Shown here: positions 1-5,356 of the stretch, one piece after another | Layout of the letters: every line of letters starts with the position of its first letter | Position numbering within the stretch: the first letter of the stretch is position 1 | Source of the DNA: Bacteroidota bacterium | GTDB taxonomy: Bacteria > Bacteroidota > Bacteroidia > Chitinophagales > Chitinophagaceae | DNA length: 6,240 nt | Assembly (NCBI GenBank): GCA_023396345.1 | Contig: JAEWWO010000340.1 | Span: 1-6,240 of the forward strand | Reading direction: 5' to 3' | Notes under the pieces: generated by a model | The model's database searches: none | Seen by the model: only the letters and a program-made list of their open reading frames with translations | What the model was told of the DNA's origin: nothing | Position numbers and translations under genes: made by a program

Positions 1-154
1 GGGTAATAATCTGAACCTGATTGTTTGTAATATCAGGCTGTGCATCAATCGGGATTTTCGTGGCACTCCATACCCCCCAGATGATGAGCAATAAGGTCAT
101 CAATCCTATAATGAACTTATTTTTTACGGAGAATTTAATAATATTATCTAACAC
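1..154 (-). CDS. CusA/CzcA-family RND heavy-metal efflux pump, N-terminus only
   Basis: This is the first 51 codons of an inner-membrane RND transporter that would export metal cations (Cu/Ag or Co/Zn/Cd) using the proton gradient, together with a periplasmic adaptor and an outer-membrane channel. The translation reads VLDNIIKFSVKNK, then a hydrophobic first membrane helix (FIIGLMTLLLIIWGVW), then IPIDAQPDITNNQVQI. The short basic N-terminus, single helix and P-x-D-x-x-PDITNNQVQI segment are hallmarks of the CusA/CzcA (HME-RND) family. The start is GTG at 154-152; an in-frame TAA lies five codons upstream with no ATG between. The rest of the protein lies beyond the left edge. It is co-directional with the DUF6660-like gene 132 bases upstream, which fits a metal-efflux operon. 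The metal cannot be assigned from this fragment. Confidence 0.9.
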   Translation of the reverse strand, partial: MLDNIIKFSVKNKFIIGLMTLLLIIWGVWSATKIPIDAQPDITNNQVQIIT

Positions 155-166
155 TTTTTGTGATGA

Positions 167-201
167 TTAATGATGAATAATTAATGATAAATTGTAATGA
201 T
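167..201. repeat. Short AT-rich TTAATGAT tandem motif
   Basis: TTAATGAT occurs at 167-174 and 181-188, and TAATGAT at 195-201, giving a period of 14 bases. The repeat lies in the gap just upstream of the efflux-pump start codon. It may be a regulatory site for the pump gene or simply low-complexity sequence; the base composition makes chance likely. Confidence 0.3.
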
Positions 202-286
202 TATAAATTTGGGAATGCGAAATATGACCCAAAACATTCAGCTTAATGCTGTACGCAAAAAGCTATAATCATTAAAACATTAAAAA

Positions 287-613
287 TTATGCATTAATCT
301 TCGGCGGTTGCCAAATATTTCCGGAGTAATTGGAAACGAAAGAAAAATCACGAATAGGGTAAGTGATTTTTGAAGTTGCAATGGGTTCGGGAACACGAAA
401 TTTATAAGGTATAAATTTCAGACTTGCTGTTGTACTGCAACAGGTACAGGTACAGAAAGGGCTGCAATTATCATTGTGGTCTGTACTGTGATTGTGAGCC
501 TGTGAATACTCTTTATACGTGGTATCGCTTTCGCAATCATTATACGCATCACTACAAGGCATTACTGATAATGCCAAAATGTAAATGCTGAATATGTATG
601 CAAAAAGCCTCAT
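287..613 (-). CDS. DUF6660-like secreted His/Cys-rich small protein
   Basis: A 108-residue protein with a likely signal peptide (residues 1-23: MRLF, then a hydrophobic run to about residue 18, cleavage plausible after CSDA). The mature part has histidines 40, 42 and 46 followed by a dense cysteine cluster at 50, 54, 56, 58 and 59 (CSPFCTCTCC), a plausible soft-metal binding site. No classical lipobox is seen, because the first cysteine follows VMP. Small proteins of this look are found in Bacteroidetes directly upstream of CusA/CzcA pumps, as here, and I recognise it as DUF6660-like. A periplasmic metal sensor, buffer or chaperone feeding the pump is inference from context. The ATG at 613-611 is chosen because the next in-frame ATG (residue 18) would remove the signal peptide. 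A TAACTTTG promoter element lies only 7 bases upstream. Confidence 0.8.
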   Translation of the reverse strand: MRLFAYIFSIYILALSVMPCSDAYNDCESDTTYKEYSQAHNHSTDHNDNCSPFCTCTCCSTTASLKFIPYKFRVPEPIATSKITYPIRDFSFVSNYSGNIWQPPKINA

Positions 614-620
614 TAAGGTG

Positions 621-628
621 CAAAGTTA
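621..628 (-). promoter_or_regulatory. Bacteroidetes -7 promoter element TAACTTTG
   Basis: Read on the minus strand this is TAACTTTG, an exact match to the Bacteroidetes -7 consensus TAnnTTTG, followed by C. No good TTTG -33 box is seen 19-21 bases upstream. The ATG of the His/Cys-rich protein begins 7 bases after the element, so transcription would start at or within a few bases of the start codon. With the following C, the sequence TAACTTTGC also resembles the core of CTnDOT-type target sites (GTANNTTTGC, first base different), so it could alternatively mark an element end. Confidence 0.5.
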
Positions 629-722
629 GGAATTAGTTTTAATTTTCGTTGTTATGTTTGTATTTTTTTTACACTAATGCTATGGTTATTAGCCCAAAAC
701 CCTTTTATACAAAGGCAGGACA

Positions 723-1939
723 TCAGTTGATATATTTATCAACGGCATTATCCAATTCCTCTGAGACGATTTTTGCATATACCTGTGTTTGCTGAATGGT
801 AGAATGGTCAAGTAATTTACTTACATACTCTATACGCATACCGTTGTTTAAAGCATTTGTAGCGAATGTATGACGGCTTAAATGGAAATGCAGGTTAAAG
901 GGTAATTTCAAATCTTCGCCCATTTTCTTTAAATGCACATCGCCTAAACGAACTTTGCCACGAAGTTTTAAACTCTTGTATTTTTCATCGACAAATATTC
1001 TTTCGGGATTTTCTATTACAGGAAATATAAAGGCTTCGGGATTGGGATTTTTCGGTTTGTACTTGTTGAGTATGGCAATGGATTTAGCACCTAATTTAAA
1101 GCTGTGTTGCTTCTGTGTTTTCTGAATGACTTTTGTAATCTTTTGGGTTTCTTCATCGTAGCACTTCCATTGCAAAAGCATTACATCACTGATACGCAAA
1201 CCGCCACCAAAGGCACTGAATAAAAACATATCCCTGTGAACTATGGTTTTTGGTCGTTGGCTCAAATCAAGGTTTTCTAATTCTTCTATCTGCTTTTTGG
1301 TTAAGAAGTTTCTTTCTACTTTACTTTTTGGAATATCAATTTTATAGAATGGCGAAACAACCAAAGGTATCAATTCTTCTTCCATTGCATCATTATAAAA
1401 GAAACTCAATATCCGTAATGAAGTAAAGACGGTTGTATTACTATTGTTTAATTTCTTTTTGCAGTAGTTGGCGTAATCGTTCAATATGCCTACGTTAATA
1501 TCCGAGAAATAAAAATCTCTATAACCTAAAAAGCGTTCAAATTTCTTTATGTAACCCTTATAAATAACGGTAGTACGGTAAGAAACAATACCTTTCAGAA
1601 CTTCTAAACGCTTATCGCAGTAGTCAAAGAAATTCGGGTCTGTTTTCCTTTAATGGCTTCTTTGAGTTTTCTTGCTGATACTGATTTTTTGGTACGTTCG
1701 TGGTCTGCTACCTGTGCTTAGGCATCAGCTACCTTTTGAGATAAAAAGGCATTCATTCTCGCACTGTTCAGATAGTTTTTTTTGAGTTTCTGTTTTCCCT
1801 CGTCCCATTCGGTAGGTTTTGCTTTAACGCCTGTTGCCACAAATTTAGCTTTGTGGTCTCTAATCAACCTTATGTAAATAGGGGCTTTTCCTGTTGCATC
1901 TGCCTGTTGTGTACGCAGAACTAATTTAATTGAAGCCAT
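723..1939 (-). pseudogene. Tyrosine recombinase (integrase), broken by a stop codon and a frameshift
   Basis: Reconstructed, this is a roughly 405-residue Bacteroidetes-type site-specific integrase, full length for the family, which would cut and rejoin the element's ends. The N-terminal arm-binding domain begins MASIKLVLRTQQADATGKAPIY (ATG at 1939-1937) and is open for 73 codons to a TAA at 1720-1718 in the context VADA-stop-AQVADHERTKK; CAA or GAA is the expected codon. The same frame resumes to IKGK, where an A-run (plus-strand T-run 1643-1646) lacks one base. Restoring it gives KTDPNFFDYCDKRLE, then the core-binding and catalytic domains to TGA at 725-723. In the 253-residue segment starting at TTG 1484, the catalytic residues are intact: R97 (GGGLRISD), a lysine near 122-125, H201-L-S-R204, H227 (LLDHS) and Y236 (VYAKI). 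No ATG or GTG precedes the catalytic part in its own frame, so active protein is unlikely. Sequencing error could explain one lesion but less easily both. Confidence 0.88.
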
Positions 1940-1942
1940 AAT

Positions 1943-1974
1943 TTTGCACTTAAAAGGATTAAACACTATCTTTG
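1943..1974 (+). promoter_or_regulatory. Rightward Bacteroidetes promoter, TTTG-N20-TATCTTTG
   Basis: TTTG at 1943-1946 and TATCTTTG at 1967-1974 are separated by 20 bases, matching both boxes and the spacing of the Bacteroidetes -33/-7 promoter. It points away from the integrase gene, whose ATG (1939) is almost against its -33 box. Transcription would start near 1978-1980. Downstream lie only a 14-codon reading frame (1992-2036) and no convincing gene before the mob genes at 2815, so it may make a leader or regulatory RNA, or a long mob transcript. Confidence 0.6.
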
Positions 1975-1988
1975 CAATCGACTGCAAA
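1971..1988. repeat. Perfect inverted repeat TTTGCA-N6-TGCAAA
   Basis: TTTGCA (1971-1976) and TGCAAA (1983-1988) are perfect inverted half-sites around a 6-base spacer (ATCGAC). The left half overlaps the -7 box of the rightward promoter, so a dimeric regulator bound here would block it. Two inverted core sites around a short spacer is also the geometry of a tyrosine-recombinase crossover site, and the TTTGC half-site resembles CTnDOT core sites. Either role is inference. Confidence 0.45.
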
Positions 1989-2041
1989 CCGATGAAACCC
2001 TTTATAAATCAGCTATTTCAAAGCGGTGCAATCTAATACTA

Positions 2042-2062
2042 AGGTACAACTTTTAGTACAAC
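2042..2062. repeat. GTACAAC direct repeats, 12-base period
   Basis: GTACAAC occurs at 2044-2050 and 2056-2062, a 12-base repeat period that places both on nearly the same face of the helix. The longer form AGGTACAA is at 2042-2049 and again at 2141-2148, and its inverse TTGTACCT is at 2278-2285. Repeats of this size upstream of an integrase gene could be recombinase arm-binding sites or regulator sites. There is no direct evidence for either. Confidence 0.4.
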
Positions 2063-2525
2063 AAAACAAGTATTTCCTTGCTTTTTCATGCTTCAATCTG
2101 CATTGGTAAAATTCATAACTACTTAATTTACAATATAATTAGGTACAAAAGGGATTTTCGTATTTTGTATTTCGTAAAACTCTCAATTATACGCAATTTT
2201 TTGATTTATAAAGATATAATAATTTCTTTTCGAAATCATGCAAATTAGCATTCTACAGTCATTTTTCTGTTGACCAATTGTACCTATGAGAAGACTAATA
2301 ATGCAAAAAAACTTTAGTATGGCAAAAATTAAATTCAAACTTTATCATTATATACACCAAATAGGTGTCAGGTTAATGGCTTATGTGCTTGAATGCTTAA
2401 TATATTATCGCATCATGGGCAACAGCTTTAGATGTATGGTGAAGAAAATTATTGTTGTTTACACAACACCTACAACCTGTCATATAATTTTATAAATATT
2501 TTATTGTTTAACAGCTACGTAACCT

Positions 2526-2550
2526 TTACTAACACCGCTACATGTAGTAA
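2526..2550. repeat. Inverted repeat TTACTA-N13-TAGTAA
   Basis: TTACTA (2526-2531) is the exact reverse complement of TAGTAA (2545-2550). A 10-base perfect palindrome, CTACATGTAG (2538-2547), overlaps the right arm, so two alternative hairpins compete. It lies about 270 bases before the mob genes in a gene-free block and is a candidate relaxosome binding element. Confidence 0.4.
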
Positions 2551-2573
2551 TGGCACTTCGCTAATCCTCGTGT

Positions 2574-2605
2574 AACCGTTCTGCAACGATGCATCAACCG
2601 TTCTG
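2574..2605. repeat. Direct repeats AACCGTTCTG (iteron-like)
   Basis: AACCGTTCTG occurs at 2574-2583 and 2596-2605, a 22-base period of about two helical turns, with GCAA following the first copy directly and the second after a T. The spacer holds the palindrome ATGCAT. Two same-face copies suit cooperative binding by a small DNA-binding protein such as the ribbon-helix-helix product encoded at 2815; this link is inference. Confidence 0.45.
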
Positions 2606-2706
2606 TGCAATTTTCCCTTTCCTGTTCATCAAGGCTTATTCAAGCTGGGTATTTCATTATTGATCAACGCACAATTACTTTTATGTTTTAAAAAATAAAA
2701 CTCATG

Positions 2707-2743
2707 GCAGGTTGTGTTTTTGTATAGACAAAAACTGACCTGC
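2707..2743. repeat. 37-base imperfect palindrome, candidate oriT hairpin
   Basis: The left arm is GCAGGT (2707-2712), a 3-base bulge, and GTTTTTGT (2716-2723). After the ATAG loop, the right arm is ACAAAAAC (2728-2735), a 2-base bulge, and ACCTGC (2738-2743). This gives 14 base pairs in two blocks (8 and 6). It is followed at once by a small CTCT-TTC-AGAG hairpin (2743-2753). It ends 71 bases before the ATG of the MobC-like gene. There is no T-run after it, so a rho-independent terminator is unlikely. Position and form suit the inverted repeat of a transfer origin; an operator for the mob genes or an attenuator in their leader is also possible. Confidence 0.5.
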
Positions 2744-2814
2744 TCTTTCAGAGAGAGGAAATATTCGCAACTCATTGAATCAAAATCCAGAAAGAAAAAA
2801 ATGTAAATATAATC

Positions 2815-3204
2815 ATGGAAAACAATAAACAAAAGACAAACAGGAATGCTGTAGTCATGATCAGGATGACTAATAAAGAAAAGCAAGACCTCCAAGAAAA
2901 AGCCATGAAAATCGGGCAAAGCAACAGCAGTTATATCCGGTCTGTCTTGAGTGGTAGAAAACCTGTTGACCTGACGACAAGAAAATCTCTAATAGGTAAT
3001 ATCAACCAACAGTTCCGTGTATTGCATGGTATCGGGAATAATATCAATCAATTGACCCACACAATTCATTTGATTAAACAAGGCTTTAAAAGTCCCCACA
3101 ATGAAATACAAGAACTGAATATTCTCCTGTCTTTTAATTTAAAAGTGCTGGAAAATATCAAAAAGACTTTTTCCGAATTACTCAATGAAATAACTACTCA
3201 ATAA
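2815..3204 (+). CDS. MobC-like relaxosome accessory protein
   Basis: A 129-residue, basic, soluble protein expected to bind the origin of transfer and help load the relaxase. Residues 13-46 (VVMIRMTNKEKQDLQEKA, then helix to YIRSVLSG) fit a ribbon-helix-helix DNA-binding fold: one short beta strand, then two helices. Residues 67-82 (FRVLHGIGNNINQLTH) carry the IGNNxNQL signature of the MobC mobilization family. A helical tail with heptad-like leucines follows (about 97-125). The ATG at 2815 is the only reasonable start. The relaxase ATG follows with a single base between stop and start, so the two are almost certainly cotranscribed and translationally coupled. Bacteroides literature often calls this small partner MobA, so I give no symbol. 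It may also repress its own promoter through the upstream repeats (inference). Confidence 0.85.
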   Translation: MENNKQKTNRNAVVMIRMTNKEKQDLQEKAMKIGQSNSSYIRSVLSGRKPVDLTTRKSLIGNINQQFRVLHGIGNNINQLTHTIHLIKQGFKSPHNEIQELNILLSFNLKVLENIKKTFSELLNEITTQ

Positions 3205-3205
3205 A

Positions 3206-4417
3206 ATGCCACAACTCATTTTCAGGATAATGCCCGCTGCAGGTAATCTTTTTTATGCGGTAAATTATAACGAAAAGAAACAAAAGGCAGGCGAAGCCAA
3301 ATTAGTCTGTATGAAAAACTTTGGACACCTGGAGGGCAAAGAAAATGTTACTGCACTGGAGATGAAAACTTATTTCCAACAGGTCAGCAGTCTAAACCAA
3401 CGAATAAAAAACCCTTCCTTTCATGCTTCACTTAGTTGTAAAGGAACAGCCATTTCACACAGGCAACTGATAGATTATGCCACAGAGATTATGGATGGCT
3501 TAGGATATGGCAGCCAACCAATGCTAATGTATGCACACAGAGATACCGATAACCACCATATTCATATCGTTAGTACAAGAGTAGATTATGCCGGTAAAAA
3601 AATTTCAGATAAGTTTGAAAAGAAAAGAGCGCATAGTCTGCTCAACGCAATGCTTAATCAACATCCCGGGATGGAATGTGAAGCGAATCTGTTGAGATAT
3701 AAAAACTATCATTTTACTACCCAGGCACAATTCAATCTTTTGATGGAAACAGCGGGATATAAAATAAAATCCAACGAACAACATCATCAATATTATAAAC
3801 ACGGGAACCTGCAAGGAAAAATAAATAAAGCAGCATTAGATAGGCTCATAGCTAACAATAACCTATCCTCTTCCGACCGGCAACAACGTATCAGACAAAT
3901 AAGAGCTTTGTTCTATAAATATCAGCAGACCACCTCCTGCAAACTGTCACAGGTTGCCTATGGAAAAAATGATCCGAATAAAATGAAAGTAATAGCGCAT
4001 AGCCGTTTTTCCAGCCCGTTTACAGAGTTAATGAAGTCAAAGTTCGGATTAGAATGTGTCTTTTTCACTAGTAAAGCTCATACTATACCTTATGGCTATA
4101 CACTGATTGATCATTCCGGAAAGGCTGTTTTTAAAGGTAGTGAAATAATGCCGTTGCAAGCATTGATCAACAATGCCTCTCATGAATATCTTTTTTCGAA
4201 TATAAAAATCAACAAAGAATATTCCAGTCAACAGTTTCAACCTTTCAGTGAAACTTTTTCCTCATCTTATCATTTCGCAAAGTATGATACTGATAAAGAA
4301 ACAGGAAAGTTTATTGATAAAATTGTAGGAGATAATTATATACGCAAACAAAACAACAGTATAGCTAACCTGGAAGAAGTATTGAGGAAGAGGCGAAAGA
4401 AAAAAAGATATTATTAA
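3206..4417 (+). CDS. Relaxase (mobilization nuclease, MOBP-like)
   Basis: A 403-residue DNA strand transferase that would nick one strand at oriT, attach covalently to the 5' end and pilot it into the recipient. The N-terminal relaxase/mobilization nuclease domain spans about residues 1-170. Tyr17 or Tyr21 (LFYAVNYNEKK) is the likely nicking tyrosine. The metal-binding motif is HRDTDNHHIHIVSTRVD with H111, H118 and H120 (plus D113/D115), the three-histidine signature of MOBP/MOBV-type relaxases. The C-terminal part (about 245-335, including SPFTELMKSKFGLECVFF and IPYGYTLIDHSGKAVFKG) resembles the conserved tail of Bacteroidetes MobB relaxases. The protein ends in a very basic stretch (RKRRKKKRYY). 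Length is normal for Bacteroidetes and I see no truncation, so it is probably functional. Unlike many relatives, no coupling-protein gene follows directly; a tra unit starts instead. Confidence 0.92.
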   Translation: MPQLIFRIMPAAGNLFYAVNYNEKKQKAGEAKLVCMKNFGHLEGKENVTALEMKTYFQQVSSLNQRIKNPSFHASLSCKGTAISHRQLIDYATEIMDGLGYGSQPMLMYAHRDTDNHHIHIVSTRVDYAGKKISDKFEKKRAHSLLNAMLNQHPGMECEANLLRYKNYHFTTQAQFNLLMETAGYKIKSNEQHHQYYKHGNLQGKINKAALDRLIANNNLSSSDRQQRIRQIRALFYKYQQTTSCKLSQVAYGKNDPNKMKVIAHSRFSSPFTELMKSKFGLECVFFTSKAHTIPYGYTLIDHSGKAVFKGSEIMPLQALINNASHEYLFSNIKINKEYSSQQFQPFSETFSSSYHFAKYDTDKETGKFIDKIVGDNYIRKQNNSIANLEEVLRKRRKKKRYY

Positions 4418-4426
4418 ATAAGAATC

Positions 4427-4447
4427 TAATAATCGTATTATTATTTT
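4427..4447 (+). terminator. Weak AT hairpin with short T-run after the relaxase gene
   Basis: TAATAAT (4427-4433) and ATTATTA (4437-4443) form a 7-pair stem around a 3-base loop, followed by TTTT. It starts 10 bases past the relaxase stop and could weakly end the mob transcript. The stem is entirely A/T, so stability is poor and chance is possible. Confidence 0.3.
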
Positions 4448-4475
4448 ATCTCTCTATCACCTGCAGCTAATTTTG
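4444..4475 (+). promoter_or_regulatory. Promoter for the tra genes, TTTT-N20-TAATTTTG
   Basis: TAATTTTG (4468-4475) matches the Bacteroidetes -7 consensus TAnnTTTG exactly, and TTTT (4444-4447), one base off the TTTG -33 box, lies 20 bases upstream. Transcription would begin near 4479-4481, leaving a leader of about 20 bases before the ATG at 4501. This suggests that the tra genes have their own promoter, separate from the mob pair. Confidence 0.5.
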
Positions 4476-4500
4476 ACTTTGAAACATTGTAAAGTAGTAT

Positions 4501-4887
4501 ATGCACCTGAGTTTTTTCCTGAAAATAATAGCTTTTATCTACCTGTTTTGGTACATTATCAATATACTTATTGATGTAATCAAAAGTAAACAGACATCAG
4601 CATCAACAAAGGAAAAAGAGATTGTCCAGCTTGCAATTCCAACAGAAGATGAAGACAGGACAATAACAGAAGATGATGATGCATCCGAAATATTATCACT
4701 ACCTGAAGAAACAGTGCAAGTGAACCTTGAAATGTTCGAGGTTCCAAATACTAAACCATCAGGCATCATAAAAAGTAAAAGCAAAGGTTCCGTTTTAACA
4801 GACCTGGGTTTGGAAATTATTTCAAAACCGGGTCTGAATGTAAGTGAAATGTCTAACCAGGATATTAATGATTATGATTTTTTGTAA
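4501..4887 (+). CDS. Membrane-anchored acidic protein of unknown function in the tra unit
   Basis: I do not recognise a family. The 128-residue product has one N-terminal membrane helix (about residues 4-26, FFLKIIAFIYLFWYIINIL) followed by lysines (VIKSKQ), which predicts a cytoplasmic C-terminal part. A strongly acidic, probably disordered stretch follows (residues 48-62 with EDEDRTITEDDDASE, and EE at 69-70). The end contains a basic patch (IIKSKSKGS, 89-97) and a possible short folded segment (VLTDLGLEIISKPGL). Its position just ahead of the DUF4134 genes corresponds to where CTnDOT-type clusters carry TraC/TraD proteins, but no similarity is evident. A role as an anchor or adaptor for the transfer machine is inference. 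Its last 44 bases overlap the next gene if that gene uses its GTG start. Confidence 0.75.
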   Translation: MHLSFFLKIIAFIYLFWYIINILIDVIKSKQTSASTKEKEIVQLAIPTEDEDRTITEDDDASEILSLPEETVQVNLEMFEVPNTKPSGIIKSKSKGSVLTDLGLEIISKPGLNVSEMSNQDINDYDFL

Positions 4888-5134
4888 CACTTTTTTATAC
4901 TTATTACAGCTGTCAGAAATTACCGGCAGTTTTCGCGGGCAAGTGTTTCCCGCATTGAAATTTCTTGGTTATGCACTGGCGGGAGTGATTGGTTTGATAG
5001 GGGCTATAAGAATCTATAATCTGTGGAATGTAAACGGAAGACATCATGTCCATATAGATGCACAAGTTATAGGCTGGATATCTGCCTGCATCTTTCTTCT
5101 ATTAGCCATGATGTTAGTAGACTGGATTTTCTAA
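4844..5134 (+). CDS. DUF4134/TraE-like membrane protein, first of three copies
   Basis: A 96-residue protein with a hydrophobic N-terminus and two further membrane helices (about 38-58 and 76-95). The core GVIGLIGAIRIYNLW, a polar loop (NVNGRHHVHIDAQ), then VIGWISACIFLLL aligns with the third copy (GIVGLVGGIRVYTKW, GWAGSCVFLLL). DUF4134/TraE is thought to be the VirB2-like pilin or channel subunit of Bacteroidetes conjugation systems. The start is uncertain. The GTG at 4844 gives a signal-like N-terminus with positive K2 and R6 but overlaps the upstream gene by 44 bases. ATG at 4868 or 4874 reduces the overlap to 20 or 14 bases but loses the positive charges. The histidine-rich loop (GRHHVHI) and the C-terminus ending DWIF distinguish it from the other copies. 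Confidence 0.8.
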   Translation: MKCLTRILMIMIFCNTFLYLLQLSEITGSFRGQVFPALKFLGYALAGVIGLIGAIRIYNLWNVNGRHHVHIDAQVIGWISACIFLLLAMMLVDWIF

Positions 5135-5341
5135 ATGAATAAAATACTACTGATAAGTTATAATGAGGTCTCTGCTTTACTATTAGCCATTGGTGCATGT
5201 ATAGCCATCATCGGTATCATAGATATTTATCATCACTGGATGATGGGAAAAGCAGGGCTGGAAGAAAAAATCTGGAAATGGGGCGGTGGAATTATTTTTC
5301 TTATTCTCATCCAAGTAGTAATAAAAATCGTCATTCAATAA
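5135..5341 (+). CDS. DUF4134/TraE-like membrane protein, short second copy
   Basis: A 68-residue protein whose ATG directly follows the stop of the preceding gene, so translation is probably coupled. It consists of two membrane helices (about 12-31 and 49-67) around a charged loop. LLLAIGACIAIIGIIDIYHHW, a loop with GLEEKIWK, then WGGGIIFLILI lines up position by position with the third copy (LILAIGGIVGLVGGIRVYTKW, then WAGSCVFLLL), keeping the Gly, Tyr and Trp landmarks. There is no N-terminal signal peptide, unlike the third copy, so it may insert directly into the inner membrane. It is shorter than a usual DUF4134 protein. A second pilin-like or inner-membrane channel subunit is the likely role (inference). 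Confidence 0.75.
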   Translation: MNKILLISYNEVSALLLAIGACIAIIGIIDIYHHWMMGKAGLEEKIWKWGGGIIFLILIQVVIKIVIQ

Positions 5342-5356
5342 TTTAAAAAATATAAA

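Larger units (their letters stand above)
1989..2814. other. Gene-poor regulatory block between integrase and mob genes
   Basis: About 825 AT-rich bases with no convincing coding region. A 14-codon frame (1992-2036, MKPFINQLFQSGAI) follows the rightward promoter. A 69-codon frame (2286-2495) has an unremarkable, mostly basic and hydrophobic translation with no family I recognise. Signals include GTACAAC repeats near 2044-2062, AGGTACAA at 2042 and 2141 with an inverted copy TTGTACCT at 2278-2285, and small hairpins ACACC-N5-GGTGT (2354-2368) and TGTTGT-N4-ACAACA (2453-2468). The right half carries inverted and direct repeats and a large palindrome. Its position directly before an accessory protein and relaxase makes the 2500-2760 part the most likely origin of transfer. 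Confidence 0.5.

Noticed and set aside
723..1484. Independent 253-residue recombinase starting at TTG 1484
   Set aside because: The open frame continues upstream to the frameshift with clear integrase sequence, so the TTG is only the first permitted start codon after the lesion and not a natural gene start.
2151..2161. GGGATTTTCGT also present at 51-61, possible element-end repeat
   Set aside because: The copy at 51-61 lies inside conserved RND pump codons (KIPID region), and 11 bases is short for AT-rich sequence. Coincidence is more likely than an attachment duplication.
2286..2495. 69-codon plus-strand frame in the gene-poor block
   Set aside because: The translation matches nothing I recognise, lies in AT-rich DNA, has no promoter close by, and overlaps small hairpins. 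It is kept only as a mention in the region entry.
2629..2919. 96-codon minus-strand frame
   Set aside because: It runs antisense across the start of the MobC-like gene and the palindrome. Its Phe/Tyr-rich translation is typical of the reverse of A-rich coding DNA.
3605..4240. Two minus-strand frames (69 and 63 codons) inside the relaxase gene
   Set aside because: Both are fully antisense to a well-supported relaxase, with no recognisable domain.
4427..4443. Strong rho-independent terminator after the relaxase gene
   Set aside because: The stem is all A/T, so it is recorded only as a weak candidate.
4539..4784. 81-codon minus-strand frame, serine-rich
   Set aside because: It is antisense to the acidic membrane protein; the Ser/Val-rich product is the mirror of GAT/GAA-rich codons.
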